Source: Glandiceps talaboti
Taxonomy: Eukaryota > Hemichordata > Enteropneusta > Spengelidae
Direction: 5' to 3'
Length of the DNA: 64,000 bases
Assembly (NCBI RefSeq): GCF_964340395.1
Contig: NC_135553.1
Span: 8,797,501 to 8,861,500, forward strand
Both the position numbers and the translations under genes were made by a program. Below the pieces are notes generated by a model, which did no database searches, had not been told where the DNA came from, and saw nothing but the letters and a program-made list of their open reading frames with translations. Below, in pieces: positions 35,512 to 49,244 of the stretch; the stretch's first letter is position 1, and the number at the start of each line of letters is the position of its first letter.

Positions 35512-38500
35512 TTGGATTACATAAATGCTAAAACCACATGTATTGGTCAATCAAATCGCAGTCATCTAACATTTTCAACATATATATGATCATAAATTTA
35601 GTTCGCACAAAAGTATACATGTACATGGCATGTATATCACCATTCTCTGCAATTTTCTCTTTTCAGCCTAAAACGATACTTGACCTATGAACATGTATCC
35701 GGAGCTGTAGCGATTCATTCAAGTCTCCAACTGACAGTGGCACGACACTTTCCGTTACTCATATTTCATTTTGACTGGTCAAAGAAAAACCATATAATTT
35801 GAAGTGCTGCTGTCAAGTAAATCTGAAGTAGAAAATATTTGTATTTGCCAGACATGCCTTTACAAGTCCCAGACAGTCCTTGTGATCATACAGTACTAGT
35901 TGTAGTTGCCAGCATACTGAGGCAAATGTCACATTTACATTGCAGGTCAGGGGTCATCATAACAAATTTTGGTCACCACCTGTACTTTCCGATGTTTAAC
36001 AGGAGTATCATTGTCAATTTCATTATTCTAAACTGAGCTGCTTTCTTTTGAACTAAACACTAACGTACAACGGTATTAGAAATTATCAAAACATTGGAAT
36101 ACTCATTAATATATATACATAAATTTATAATATATTGTTTAAAAAATGCATCTCAGTCCTATCAAACCAATGGCAATACACATGTATATGTTTACTGTAT
36201 TCATCACTGATTCAAACTTTTCTCAAATGAAAAATTCTACTCACATGGTCAAAAAATTTCTTGATATCATACTTCAACACTGATGTCATATCAGCATTGC
36301 CAGGGGAATGCTATAATGGGCTGTTATCATGACACATCAGTGAAAATTGTAGATTTGCTTCCAAATTTGGGATTGCTTCTAATAAATCTTTTGACTCTGT
36401 GAGTAGAATTTTAAATTTGATACTGTGAACTCAGAGTCCATGAACATTCATTCTCATAATATCATTTTTATTCATGAGACTATCTATCAAACATGCATCG
36501 ATACTGAATTCTCAGTCACTTTATCTATATCTATGTACATTGTATAGCATGTACAAATTTACAAAAAATACATATAATACACTATTTATTTTTGTTATTG
36601 TGCAATTTGTACCCTCATGTTCTATGCCAGTCTGGTCCATGTTTTTTTTTGTTAATGTTCCCAGGAAACTATGGTCGAAATCATGAATGTTATTTTTTCA
36701 CATTTTTTTTGTTCACTTGTACAGTTGTACATACAAAATGTATATCATGTCATGTTGCACTCTTTTCACTACATGTATCTGGTGGAATACAAGTTCAACT
36801 CAAAATATCAATGAAATCCCATCAGGACTTATTCTTCTACACTATACATCAGAATGAGAGCACATCCATACTGCAATGTATTGGCATTTAACTTGTAATT
36901 TTATTCTCAATGGAATAATCTCACAGGCAATATTCTTTTAATTAATTCTTTTATTGCTTTTTTCCAAGTGGATGACTTGAAATGGCGGTTTACCTGATGT
37001 ACAAAGTCTTCATACCCATTACAAGTACTTGGAGAAACTCATAGTCTGTGTATACAGGTAAATGTAGGTACGACAAAGTAGCTTGAACCAATCGAGTACA
37101 AAGGGAAATCGTGTTTGTTGCTACACTGACGAGGTCACGGAGATTAACAATCTTGCCCACTAGAAAAGCTTTTATCTGACAACTAAAATAAGTGATTTGT
37201 GCTATGTAATGTAAAACACAGCTGGCTTAGTGTCAGTCATTGTTACCTGTTTACATCGTAGTGACGGCCAAATCAACTGCTAGAAATGCACAATCTATGT
37301 ATCTTATCGGGAACACAGACTAGGAACTGTGCCTCATATCGAGTGAAATTACACACTGCCACTCCAACCTGTCCATCAAACACAGTGTCAATGGCTACAT
37401 AGTAACTAGTATCAGATGGTTTCTAATAACAGTATAGAGGGTTGTTTTTAACACCTGAGCCACAGAAAGAGATAGTTTCACCATTCTGCAAGTCTGTGTC
37501 CAGCTGCATTACTCATAAATCAAGTGACGCACTCTATCTAGATTTTGTAGCACAGTTACAATGTATATTCCCATTTCAAAAGGTGTTGACTAGTACGTTG
37601 AGGGTGACTATTACATTATCCACTCTCCATTTACTGTCACTAGTGATGCATGTCATATTACTGGAGGGTGGGGAGTGGGTGGCTTTATTACATTTTACGG
37701 TGTTCATCATGCGTTGCTCTCACCTTTAGCATCTGATTTTGACGTACATAAATTGAAGCGCAGTACGGAAATTGCAATGGCTTTTGTTACATCTTATAAT
37801 AGCTAGTTTCTATTGAGGATGATACATGTAGTTTAATAAAAGAATCAAGGTGGTAATGACCTGATAACTTTGGACAGGTGATTACTGGGCTAAGCAAGAT
37901 AGATGTTTTCCAAAGTCCTTTTCTTTTTTGCATGAAAGATGCAAAGAGAAAAGACCAGATTACAGTTTATTGTCATTCAGGAACATAGAGATGGAGTACC
38001 ATTACTCTTGCAAGTACAAATTGACAGATTAATTTTGAACAATTGTAGCCATCTTTTCCATCATGAGAAATCAAATAAACTTAATATTCAAAACACAATT
38101 AGAATCATGAATAAAATTATCTATGATTTTACAAAGAAAATTTTTAACAATTTTTAACAATCAATCCATTGTGGTGTAGTCTTCTGGATTTGAATAGATC
38201 ATATTTGACAAATTGATTGATTTCATAATCCACACATAATACTGTATTTTATTACATGTTAATACTTTCAAGATTGCTACAAATATTGCCTGGAATTACT
38301 CCTGCATATAGAATTATCACTAACCTAAGGGGACATGCGTCACTACGTTTGTAGTAAGTCAACATATGAGAAACCATGTCAGTGACGGAGATTTTGAACT
38401 GGATGTAAAATAAAAACATAATTTTGAAAAAATAAAGTATATTTTAAATTGCATGTATATCAAGTTCGTGAATTTTGAAGAAAATTGTGGATAGTAAAGA

Positions 38501-39247
38501 GATGTTTGAGAATGTACATGCACATGTAATTCAACACATTTGCTATATTGACCGACTGGTAAAATCTTACAGGTACAAAATTTAGTTCAAATACGCCAAC
38601 TTAGACTAGTCAAGGGATGAATTCCCTGCACACACACACTTATATAAACGTAGGTGTGACTCAAAGAACTGAATACATCCATCCATTCGTCATACCAGCA
38701 CTTATAGTGTATGTATCATACAATATATGAATCATGTAGAGTAACTCCTTGTAACAAACTTAAGGAAACATATGCTGTCAATCACTTCACTGAAGTAGGG
38801 ATAATGAACATTTATAGCTTCCAGCTAGCAGACAGAGACGCTGGTACGGTGCTGCCTTCAGAACATTCACTATATAACAACTCATTTTATCTGATTTTGT
38901 TTCATTCTCATCTTCCTGCTTACATGTACTATGGTGTACATACCTGGAAATATATAATATTTTTATATAATATAATGTTTTGTGGTCTGCAATGTGTAAA
39001 TTATATGTACTGTGTTTTTGTGCTATATATCAAATTTCAAATTTGTGAAAACAGACATATTACACACATGTAAGTGGCTGTTGTCATTACAACAAAATAT
39101 ACGATTCTTTGTTTACTTTTACAGGCACCTCATTCAAATCAAATGCAAAGCAACAGAGCAGATTTTTTTTTCAATATTTGAGTTCAATACACAAATTGGG
39201 AGTCTGTGTGTATACAATTTAAGCCTAATAGATATTAAACATTAAAT

Positions 39248-39294
39248 CCGAAGTGTGGTAACATGTGCCAGAACATGAAGTACCACACTTTCGG
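39248..39294. repeat. Short hairpin CCGAAGTGTGGTA / TACCACACTTTCGG
   Basis: The arms match over 13 positions with one inserted base and enclose about 20 bases. Too short to classify. Confidence 0.5.
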
Positions 39295-40279
39295 CTAATG
39301 TTAATTAAATTCAATGGGCTTCACACACGTACCGAAACCACAATTTGTGCATGTACATTTGTACATGTATAGTATACAAATGTACATTACACTTGACTTA
39401 TCAAGTGCTGTGGTAGAGGTCTCTAGTTACAACATAGAACTTTGTCATGGATTTTATTTTATTGCCATAAAATAACTTCAGATTAATACCTATAAATTTG
39501 ATAATATCATAGAGCCTGGTCTATGATAATGTCAACATCAACACCACCACTACCACCACCACTACCACTATAAACATTAAAAGTCAGTGTAGACAAAGTT
39601 TTAGCATCTAATTACTTTGATGGGGGTCACATTTGAGTTATGATTGGTTGATTAGTAAAATAGTCTTTTTGAAGAATGTAACTGAACAACTTGTTTTGTA
39701 ATAAGACCAGGATCAGCACTCTGGAAAGGTTGTCAAACAAAAAGCAAAGGATGACAGCATACATTTTTGTAAACACCCTTGAAGTGCTCCTTCTTAGTAC
39801 AATGTGGCCTTTGGTCACCTATTATCAAAAGAAAACCCGACAGTCTAGCTGCTACACTGCTGAAACTGAATATAGTTGGTCATAGAACCATCTTCTACTA
39901 TAGCACATATACACATGTAGGTAACATTGAGAAGATGACAATAAAACATCTCTGGTATTGTACAATGCATTCACAAACATCATGTGTACTTGTGCTATAC
40001 TTAATAGTTTAACCTTGGTGTAGAATCCCTTGATGCTCAACTGATCAAAATCCCCCAAGGATTTTTTACACTATGTTGCTTTTTACTAATTCTATTAAAA
40101 ATCAGTGGGTGTAGTCCAAACTATGTCTGTTGGTTAGATGCACACTGTGTTTCTATGGTAACAGTGATATATGGTAAATGAAATATGGACAAGCCCAGCT
40201 TGACTTCATAAAATAATTTTCACTCTGTGCTTAATGTCACTGTACATGTTTAGAGTGAAAAGAACCTAACTGGATATAA

Positions 40280-40430
40280 TTACAAGTTAATCAACAATTA
40301 GTCCTTCAAAGGGTAAAGAAACTGCCTGGATATACTAAATTAATGTTCAATTAGTCCTTCAAAGGGTAAAGAAACTGGCTGGATCTGCTAAATTAATGTT
40401 CTATTAGTCCTTCAAATGTTAACTGTACAT
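40280..40430. repeat. Tandem repeat, about 65 bp, 2-3 copies
   Basis: ATTAGTCCTTCAAAGGGTAA plus AGAAACTG(C/G)CTGGAT and CTAAATTAATGTTC recurs; the third copy is truncated after TCCTTCAAA. Confidence 0.85.
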
Positions 40431-40619
40431 TAATTAGGTACAGGCACAGAGAAGGCTAATTAGAACATGAGTGCTGGCATTTCACCAAGGACAACAATTG
40501 TGATGTTATACGATGTGTTTGTATCTTTAGTCTTGACTACCAGACCATGACATCATCCAACTAATAGTAAATACACATTGGGAATAAAACACACATGATA
40601 TTGTATGCTATAAAGGGCT

Positions 40620-41560
40620 AAGATTCAATCTCATGTTCTCACATCCGTGTCATCTATCAGTAGAGAGCTACATGTATAACTTAGGTTTATATACATTGTT
40701 GTTTTGTTCAGTACCTACTTTTTCTATACAAGTAATCACACCAGTGCCACACTATTAAACAAGATTAAAGGCCAAGGATTCAATCCCAGGTCCTAGCATA
40801 CAAACATACAAACTATCTTATTGGTGGAGCCATGTATGTAAGGACTATTCCTAATGTTCTGGCCCATTTTACCTATAGCTCTGCCAGACTATGAGTTTTC
40901 TCCTAATGATTCAATTCCAGGTTCTAACATACACACTATCTTATTGGTGGAGCCATATGCATGTATGCTCTGGGCCATCTTTTCGTATAGCTGTTTTTCT
41001 TATCCAAAGTTTACGCCCAAGTATTCAACTCCAGGTTCTTGTATTCATGAGTTGCGTATCATGTTGGTGGAGGGTCTATGATTCATGCTATATTATTGGT
41101 GGAGTCATAATGATTACATTAGATCATCTTTACATGTATCTACATTTTGTATATCTCTGCCAACTGTTTTTCACACTCAAATTTTTAATCCTAACCTGAC
41201 ATTGGCATTTACAGGTAAAGCCTCAGGTTCTCATACATGTATAAGTACAACATGGATGCTATCAGTGGAGTCATATGGAGGATACTTTTTCTAGACCTCC
41301 GCCAGACAACTGTTTTTTACACTTACATATACTTCGTAGTCATATTAAACCACAGCCTCTTTTATGGCATCATTCAAGACGCATTGTCAAGAGGTTCATA
41401 TTGTCACCGAAGTAATATCAGGTCTGGTTTGGTTTGCGAGAATTATTCTGACCCTGATCCAAACTGGGTCTTAAGGGGCTATGATTCAATCACAGGTCAT
41501 CACATTAGTATCATCTTATCAGTGGAGTCATGAGGATTACATTGGATTATTCTTTTCATC
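40620..41560. repeat. Degenerate array containing GATTCAATCCCAGGTC units
   Basis: Six or so units each carry (T/A)ATTCAAT(C/T)(C/A)CAGGT(C/T), a CACACTATCTTATTGGTGGA-like segment and TGGAGTCAT. The first phrase resembles a tRNA B box (GGTTCGAATCC), and a single copy at about 56770 reads GTTTCGATCCCAGGTC. It could derive from a SINE, but no A box was found. Confidence 0.55.
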
Positions 41561-42780
41561 TGGCATGACCAACTTTTTCTATAATAATTAATAGCTCTAG
41601 TAGACAGTTGTTTTCCACATCTACATTTGTACCCGGCTCCAAACAAGTTATATACCTGGTACATTTTATATAATGACAGACAGAGTTAGCATTACAAATT
41701 ATGATGCTCACATTTAGAGATTTAAGTTTGAGCTTCACAAAGAAGGAGATGAAAATACAAACTACATGTATGTATGAAATATTCATTAACCATATAATCC
41801 CACAGAAGAAATCCCTATTAGATTCTATGTTTATTATATATAGTATACATTTGTATTAAGTACATATTGTACAAGGGGTTAAAATCTCCTTGTCTGCATT
41901 GCTGTTAGCTTATTGATAAATTGTACAGAAATTTAGGATGTAAATTGAAAGATTAACACAAAATTGATAACATCACAGCTATGTTTACAAATGAGAAATT
42001 ATCAATAATTAGGTAAATATTTGATGTTGAAGTTCATCTTTTTTCAATGCCCAATTATCTTCTCTTCAGACATATTATTGGACATAATTTGCATAAATGA
42101 CATAAATGACAAAATGGAGACTTGGTACTAAAGTTATGTGTGAATATGATATTTGATATTAATATCATAATTTTTCATCATACAGCCTGGCATTGTGCAA
42201 CTTGCAGGTGGCTGTCATGTCATGCATACAAGTAGTCATTCTCCTTCCCCATGTCTATAATAAGCATCTTGATTGACACTGTTAATGATGTTTTTCAATG
42301 TATACAAAGTATCTAAGCATTTAATGTTAGCATCCTTGCTGTGAGAAGTGTGTGTGTGGTGGTGGTGGTGGGTGGGGGGGGGGGGTAATAAACCCCTTAT
42401 AGAATGAATGTACAAGTGACCACCATCAAGGATAGTACTCTCGATGTCAAGACAATTTGCAAATTTCTTACAGGCTTTTTCCTATACAGCTTACAGACAC
42501 TGCACCCTGGAGTGAAAGTGCTAAGGTCCATGCTGTCAAAAAAAACTATTCTCACATACCAGTATTTATTATTTCTCTTCTCAAAACAAAGTATAGTTAC
42601 TAGATTCTTTTCTCATGAAATACAATATACAGAATTGTGTAATGTAATATGGCGGCAGTGACATGTTCACATGCCTCAGACCTTTGTGGTACAATGTATT
42701 ACGAATGTGACATAATATAAATACAGGTGCTAAACAGCTGGATATACACTACATGTATATATATCCACAGACAGACAGGG

Positions 42781-43186
42781 GTTTTGTTAAAGGGTGATAC
42801 ATGTACATTGTAGGTAAAATCTAGAGTTCACAAAGTATTGTACATTTGTATTGGGTTCCCCACCACAATTATTAAGGTATGGAAATCCATGCCATCGAGT
42901 TTACCAGATTTACCTACTCTGTTACTGGGGGTTCCCCACCAAAATTACAGTACACTAACAAGTATGGAAATCTACACCAAGTTACCACATTCCCTACACT
43001 GTTTATAATACTGGGATTTCCCACCATGCACCATTCTGGTACAAAGTATGGGAAATCTATGCAAATTGTTATAATACTGGGCTTTCCCATCATGCACCAT
43101 TCTGGTACAAAGTATGGGAAATCTATGCAAATTTTACAAGATTTCCCACTCCAATATTAGGGGTTCCTAAAACCTTAGCAAAAAAC
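42781..43186. mobile_element. Expanded member of the GTTTTTGCTAAGG element family with internal tandem repeat
   Basis: The ends GTTTTGTTAAAGG and CCTTAGCAAAAAAC are imperfect inverted repeats. The interior holds two nearly identical ~64-base units (CACCATTCTGGTACAAAGTA, TGGGAAATCTATGCAAATT) and two more diverged ones starting GGTTCCCCACCA. Confidence 0.6.
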
Positions 43187-43605
43187 ATTAATTAAGGTTA
43201 AAACATTGACATAATATGAATACAGGTGCTAGGCATATGTGATGACTATATCCATACATACAAGTATAGGACATTGACACTACATCAATACAGGTGTTGA
43301 ACTCTTGTGAAGGATTAGTCTACATTTAGCAATTCCCTATGTGGCATCTGCTCTAGACAGAATATTTTGATGAATAAGTAACATCTTTGTATTAAACTTA
43401 GAAGGAAGTGACACCAAAACCAAACTTCATCCCCCTCCTGTCATACCCCAAAATCACCCGTAAACACCACAAAACTAATTATCAACAGATCTACTGATAT
43501 ACAGACATTGCCTTGGTAACGACTAGAAAGATGCTTCAATATTGAATAACCTATCAAGGAGGAAATGACATCACCTACAAAGGTAAAAAAACCCAGACAC
43601 ATAAA

Positions 43606-43655
43606 TATCGAAACAGGTGTGATTGCGTCATATCGAAACAGGTGTGATTGCGTCA
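43606..43655. repeat. Perfect 25-bp tandem duplication
   Basis: ATCGAAACAGGTGTGATTGC plus GTCAT occurs twice in a row without change, so the duplication is recent. Confidence 0.9.
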
Positions 43656-44224
43656 TAGCAAAACTGAAACTGAAACATGGTTGCAGATACAAATGTGCTT
43701 ACAATGAATTCATGTTGGCGACAGTCACCCACACCACTTACGCCTACATGTACATGATGACATGTGTATCTACGCAACCAAGGCTAACTGATACCCAATC
43801 ATTGACTGAACCACTCAGGAATGGTACACAACTAACAAGTGTTTGGATATTAAATATATCTACACTCTACAGTATGTAACTTAATGAAACTGAAATAATA
43901 TCTGCACTGTACAAAGGACGGATTTGTCTACATTTAACTTGTGGAGAAAACAATTATTAACTTTTTCATAACTTGATATTAAATTTAACTATTTGGAATA
44001 CTACTTATCTACTCAGTTATTATTTTTCATTTGTGTGTATTTATGGTCATTTATTATTCATCATATAATGTACATGTATATATTTCAAATTATCATAATC
44101 TACTTTTCAAATGTGTACAAAATACATCTATTCATCTACCACATTTTAAAATTCTCTATAAGTAATTAAAGTATATAATATACAGAATAAACAGTATAGT
44201 GTACATAATATACAAATATATTTG

Positions 44225-44341
44225 TACATACATACATACATACATACATACATACATACATACATACATACATGTACATACATACATACATACATACATA
44301 CATACATACATACATACATACATACATACATACATACATAC
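44225..44341. repeat. (CATA)n microsatellite
   Basis: A near-perfect CATA tetranucleotide tract with a single CATG interruption at about 44271. Confidence 0.97.
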
Positions 44342-45059
44342 CATTGTAATTTATATGGTTACCAATACAAGGAGATTAACTTGTAGGCCATAGGAATTTC
44401 ACTGTTGTTTTTATTTGTCACTAAATGAGCTATTTACTATCATTAGAGAAGGCCAAAGTGACCATACATTGTACCTGAGATGAACTTGAAACTTTGACCT
44501 TTACCTCAGGTTCAATGTTCTCAGTTCCTAATGATCAAAATAAGGTTCTAGGGCAGATACACATTGTTAGTTTATTTAGTATACAAAATACATTCTTTAG
44601 TACAATAATACATCACATAGTTGTGGTATTATGAAATGTCCTTAGAGCTTAAAAAAAAGAAATCGCACCTAAATTTTGCTGTCAAAGGGTCTCTGTTAAA
44701 CCATGGATGTATTAGTGAGATCTCTAATACATCCATTGTTAAACTTAAAGATGGTCTGAAGGTAAAATCATTCTTGGTTTCCAAGTCCTTGTACAGGGAT
44801 TTCCTTTAGAAATTCATTGTAACAATTAAGACAAGAGTATTTTGACTGTCACTCAGTTCACTAGATTTCTATCTCTTTTAGTTAAATTCTGAAACCACAG
44901 AGAAATCACTGCAGGACAGAACATAATATTCCCCTTTCAATGGATGCAAATCAGAGAAATTTCAAATGCAAACAAGTAAAATACACTGCCCTTACAATGA
45001 ACAATTGGAGAAATGCAAAACAGTTTAAATTAATTATAATGATGTATTCGTTATTGTGA

Positions 45060-45965
45060 ATTATATTATATCAGTATATTGATGGTGGAAATCGAGGGAT
45101 CTGATTGGTCTAGACATCGAACTAGCGCGTCTAAAACGAGTGATAATGCACTGCTGGTACGATAATGCACTGCTGGCACGCGTCCAAATTTTGTTCGTCT
45201 ACGAGCGTTGAGTTGTAGTCCGCCGTGATACTGATAGTGAACTCTTCGAATTGTCAGAGGAGGATTTTCTCTCAATGAGACAATATTTTATGAGAAATTA
45301 TTGAAGGAAATTTCGAAAGCAACCAAGTCATCGCGTATTTGTTCAAATCATCGCCTACTACATGTACTATAGGTCAAGGCATGCACGAAATCGGTCCCAC
45401 CTCGGCGCGGCGCGGCCAGTTGGAGTGGAAACATTGGTGAGCTGTCCTGTCCTGTCATAAAAATGAAGCAAGTGAAAGAACTTACACTGGCCGACTTACC
45501 ATTAATCTAAATAGAAATTTTTCTGGGATCCTGTCCTAGAGTATCAGTCATCAATCCGAGAGGGAAATCCTCAAACCCGAAAATCTACCGACGTAACTTC
45601 CAGTAATATAAATACATTGTAAATATCAACCTGTCTATCACTTCACCGAGTCGCGAATTCGGCCGGGAACGATCGAAGCATGCTGTATTCAATAAACCAC
45701 TTGAAGTTTATACCTTGAGTCAAACAGGTTGTTTATTCATCACTGTGCACTTTTAATGAGCCGATCAATGTACAGATTATCCCTAGAAACGATTCGCAGG
45801 TAAAATAAATCCAGTCGCTGCACGACGTTCACGTTGAGGCCAAGATCAGCTGTCTTGAAAGCAGCGTTATTGTTATGCAAATTAGCCACAGGGGCGCATA
45901 TGAAACGAGAAAACGTTAGTTCTTATCTTGTTTCCGATATTTTCAATATACTGGTATAATATAAT
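45060..45965. mobile_element. CpG-rich element of about 0.9 kb with 22-bp terminal inverted repeats
   Basis: The left end ATTATATTATATCAGTATAT plus TG and the complement of the right end (45944-45965) differ at one base of 22. The interior is clearly richer in CpG than its surroundings and holds a 21-base tandem duplication, GATAATGCACTGCTGG(T/C)ACG, at about 45140-45180. No transposase frame is visible, so it would be non-autonomous. An alternative reading is a CpG-rich regulatory region flanked by chance AT-rich repeats. Confidence 0.5.
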
Positions 45966-45966
45966 A

Positions 45967-46108
45967 GCGATAAACCACCCCCTGGGGAAGGTATACCACT
46001 CGGTTTTGACCAGTGAACTCAATATATGCACTCGCTATCGCTCGTGCATATATTTCGTTCACTGGTCAAAACCTCTTGGTATACCATCCCCAGGGGGTGG
46101 TTTATTGC
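45967..46108. mobile_element. 142-bp near-perfect palindrome (65-bp arms, 12-bp loop)
   Basis: Left arm 45967-46031 and right arm 46044-46108 match at 58 of 65 paired positions. Shared blocks include ATAAACCACCCCCTGGGG, GGTATACCA, GGTTTTGACCAGTGAAC and ATATATGCAC. The loop is TCGCTATCGCTC. It abuts the right terminal repeat of the element at 45060-45965. It has the form of a hairpin MITE or cruciform-forming sequence. Confidence 0.85.
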
Positions 46109-46734
46109 TTAAGTATTTACTCAAAAGGTCTTGGGGATATGAAAGGGGGCTTGATATACATGTATGTGTTTATTTAACACAGACTGCTAAAACAGAGTTT
46201 TTGTGAAGTGGTTCTGTGTATTTATATTAAGCAATTTTTCCATGAGTATTTGATTTAATTTATGGCCACATAGTCAAGGACAGAGAAAACATTTTAATAG
46301 CCTTCAAAATGTACAAATGTTATTCACATTTTATTGATATTTCCAAATGAAATATTGCACAGATGGTTTTTTCCATGGTTACTTGTATGGTTTTGCTATT
46401 TCCTGTTGATGCATACAAATGTACTACAGATTATCAAATGGTAAACTCTTAGTAAAAACAACGATAATGGAATATAAACAAATTTTCTAAAATACTGCAA
46501 TTTTATCTATTTTTCATGGCTGTATTAAAGCAAACACAAATGGTGTAAAAAACAGCATTATGTGGTTGAAATATCACAGTAAATGTATCTTCAACAATTT
46601 ACCAATTTAAATACTACATGTATACTGTTATGGCAGAAAAAAAATACATTTTCCCTTCACAAGCTTGTAAAATAAGTAACTAAATCACGACTATGATGAT
46701 GTATATTTCTCATGACTACATTTTGTTAATATGT

Positions 46735-47475
46735 TCCCTGGCCTTGAAAACAGATGGATACATCAATAGACACTAAAAATGTAACCAAAATCATTCACTC
46801 CTACATTTCCCATGACTACTCCAGTCTCTACTTTGCCTGGTTAAATGGAGAGGCATCAAACCACAGCAGAAACTACAACTGCATACTTCACTCTGTTTTC
46901 CATTTTATTTTCCCTGGTCCAGGAAAACACATAATGACATCAAAATCAAGTAATTAAAATCATACAACTGACATTCTTCACTCATGGACAGCATTCCCCC
47001 TGACCATACTATATTGTACATGTATGTAGTTTATTTCATTCTCCTGTTGGGGAAAATGTTACAAACATCAAAACCTGGTAAAATCTACAACTGAATATTT
47101 CCTTCTTGTGCTTCCCATGTTTATTTCAGATTCCCTGGTTGGAAAAAATGGATAGAGACATCAAAACCAAGTATAATCTACAACTAAAATAAATGTACTA
47201 CATGTACATTATCCAGGTTTATTCCAGTTTTGCTGGTTGGGAAAACAAATAGAGACATCCAAATCCAGTAAAATCTACAACATAAACATATTTCATTCCT
47301 AGTACAGTTTCCATCATCACATGCTAGTTTATTCCACTTTCCCCTGGTTGGGAAACGAATAAAGGTTATCAAAATCCAGGAAAAACTACAAGCATTTCAC
47401 TCCTATATTCCCATCACCACATGCTACATTTTGTAGTTTATTCCAGTTTCCCTGGTTGGGAAAACAGATAGCCTT
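46735..47475. repeat. Degenerate tandem array, about six ~110-bp units
   Basis: Each unit contains CCCTGGTTGGGAAAACAGAT, AGACATCAAAACC, AGTAAAATCTACAACT, TTCACTCCTA and CCCATCACCACATGCTA-like words in order. The right-hand units are the best preserved. Confidence 0.8.
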
Positions 47476-49244
47476 TAAAGGGCCTACTTAGCCAACAAGT
47501 ATTGATTTTGCCATTATACAAGCTTCCTACAGCTATCAAAGTACTTATAACGGTTACATTATTTACCATTCACTTTCTGCTTCAATGACAGCTGATTTTC
47601 ACTGCCTTGCTACTCAGTGCTAATGATGGGAAGTACTGGAAACAGTGATGGAAAAAAAACAACCCGGAAAATGCCGGAATGACAAATAGCTAAAATTAGA
47701 CAACAGCAAAATTCTGGTTCAAGAACATATTGTTATTTAATTCATATTCCTATTTTAGTGAAATTGATATACCTGGCTACTTATTAAACCTTATAAAAAC
47801 ATTCATAAAAATTCTGCTTTCTATGTTTCTATATTTATTCTCTGTCTGTGTTTGTACTTGACATGGTGTTGCAAGTTTCATATTTTTAACCATTTATGGA
47901 TTCATGTTGTTGACAGAAATTCACTTCACAGTATAAAATGTCGAGAAATAATGATATTCACATTAAAATATGAATACATATTTTTATCCCATGATTCAAC
48001 TGTACAATACATTACCTTGAAAAATGTTGTCATTTCATTTCCTATGACAAAGATAACCTGATTAGATATGAGAAGAGCATAGAGGGAATATTACATGCAC
48101 GAATCACCAAACTGAATGTGTCTTTATGTAGATGTATTATTGTGAAATATTGCACACACACAGAAATTTTTAATCCATATTTTATGTGTGCCCATATCTT
48201 TTTTGTATCCCGTATATCTAATTTATCTGGATTTTGCCTAAATGTAGATTACAGAAAATGAAAATGCTAGTCAAAAAAATGCAAAGAACTTTTTTTATGA
48301 AAATATAATACGAGTATTTCATAGTATGTATATTATTCAATTTATCTTTCAATTATATTTCTCTATTTTTATACATACACACACATTATATTGTAAACGT
48401 AGCAACACACCATTGTCAAACTCACATCTTGTTCACCTTGGAAACCCATCTCATTAGTTTTGCTGGTTTCTCTTTTCAGCTATGTAATGAAATCGAAGAC
48501 TATAAATTTTCATATTGAATTTCTACATTCATATTTCTACTATAAAATTCAGTGAAAATTGAGCAAAATATGTACTAAATTATGTGCAGTGAGTAAAGAT
48601 TGATTGATTAATTGATTTAAATTTCATTGATTGCATGCAATGGAAATCAGCATTCTCAATGGTAAACAAGTCTGTGATATAAAATTATTCAATAGGGCAA
48701 CGTAAGTTCAAGTATGCATACATTAGTGCATGTAAATATGAGCCCAATAAATATATCTCCTGAGAACAAAATGAGCAATGTATCTGTTCCTTTCATATAA
48801 TAAGTCCCCTAAGTACAAGCTTTCACAATGGTGGTTTTCATATATCACATTTTCAATAAGCTATCTGGAGCTCCAACATAAAAAGCCCGCGATGGACATT
48901 TCAGCTTTCATGTATAATTGCCTAGTGCACAGAATACTACGTATGCCAATATACCATACTCTGGAGCTTTTAAATCTACGCTTGCCAAAGATGATGTATA
49001 AGGCAACTTCATTAGTCCCATGTGCTATACTTGTAATCTGGCATTCCCCAATGTGTATCTAAGCTCCATCTTAATTCTAGCAATATGGCGGCACAAATAC
49101 AGCTTTTGTAGCTCTCAGATGATATCATTAATTGAATCAATAATCTACAAGGCATGACAGTTTAATCAAATTACGACTTCACTCTGCAACTTTCTATAAT
49201 CGTATATTTTATATGTTGAACTGAAAGTGACATTTCACATGTAC

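Noticed and set aside
36994-37043. Minus-strand VSPSTCNGYEDFVHQ followed by GTAAAC, considered as the TTYH N-terminal exon end
   Set aside because: The phase fits, but an in-frame TGA lies 15 codons upstream, the acceptor is poor and the Phe-x-Pro/Leu-Pro-His pattern is absent.
45066-45275. 69-codon minus-strand frame in the CpG-rich block
   Set aside because: No homology recognised; it lies within the inverted-repeat-bounded element and includes its tandem duplication.
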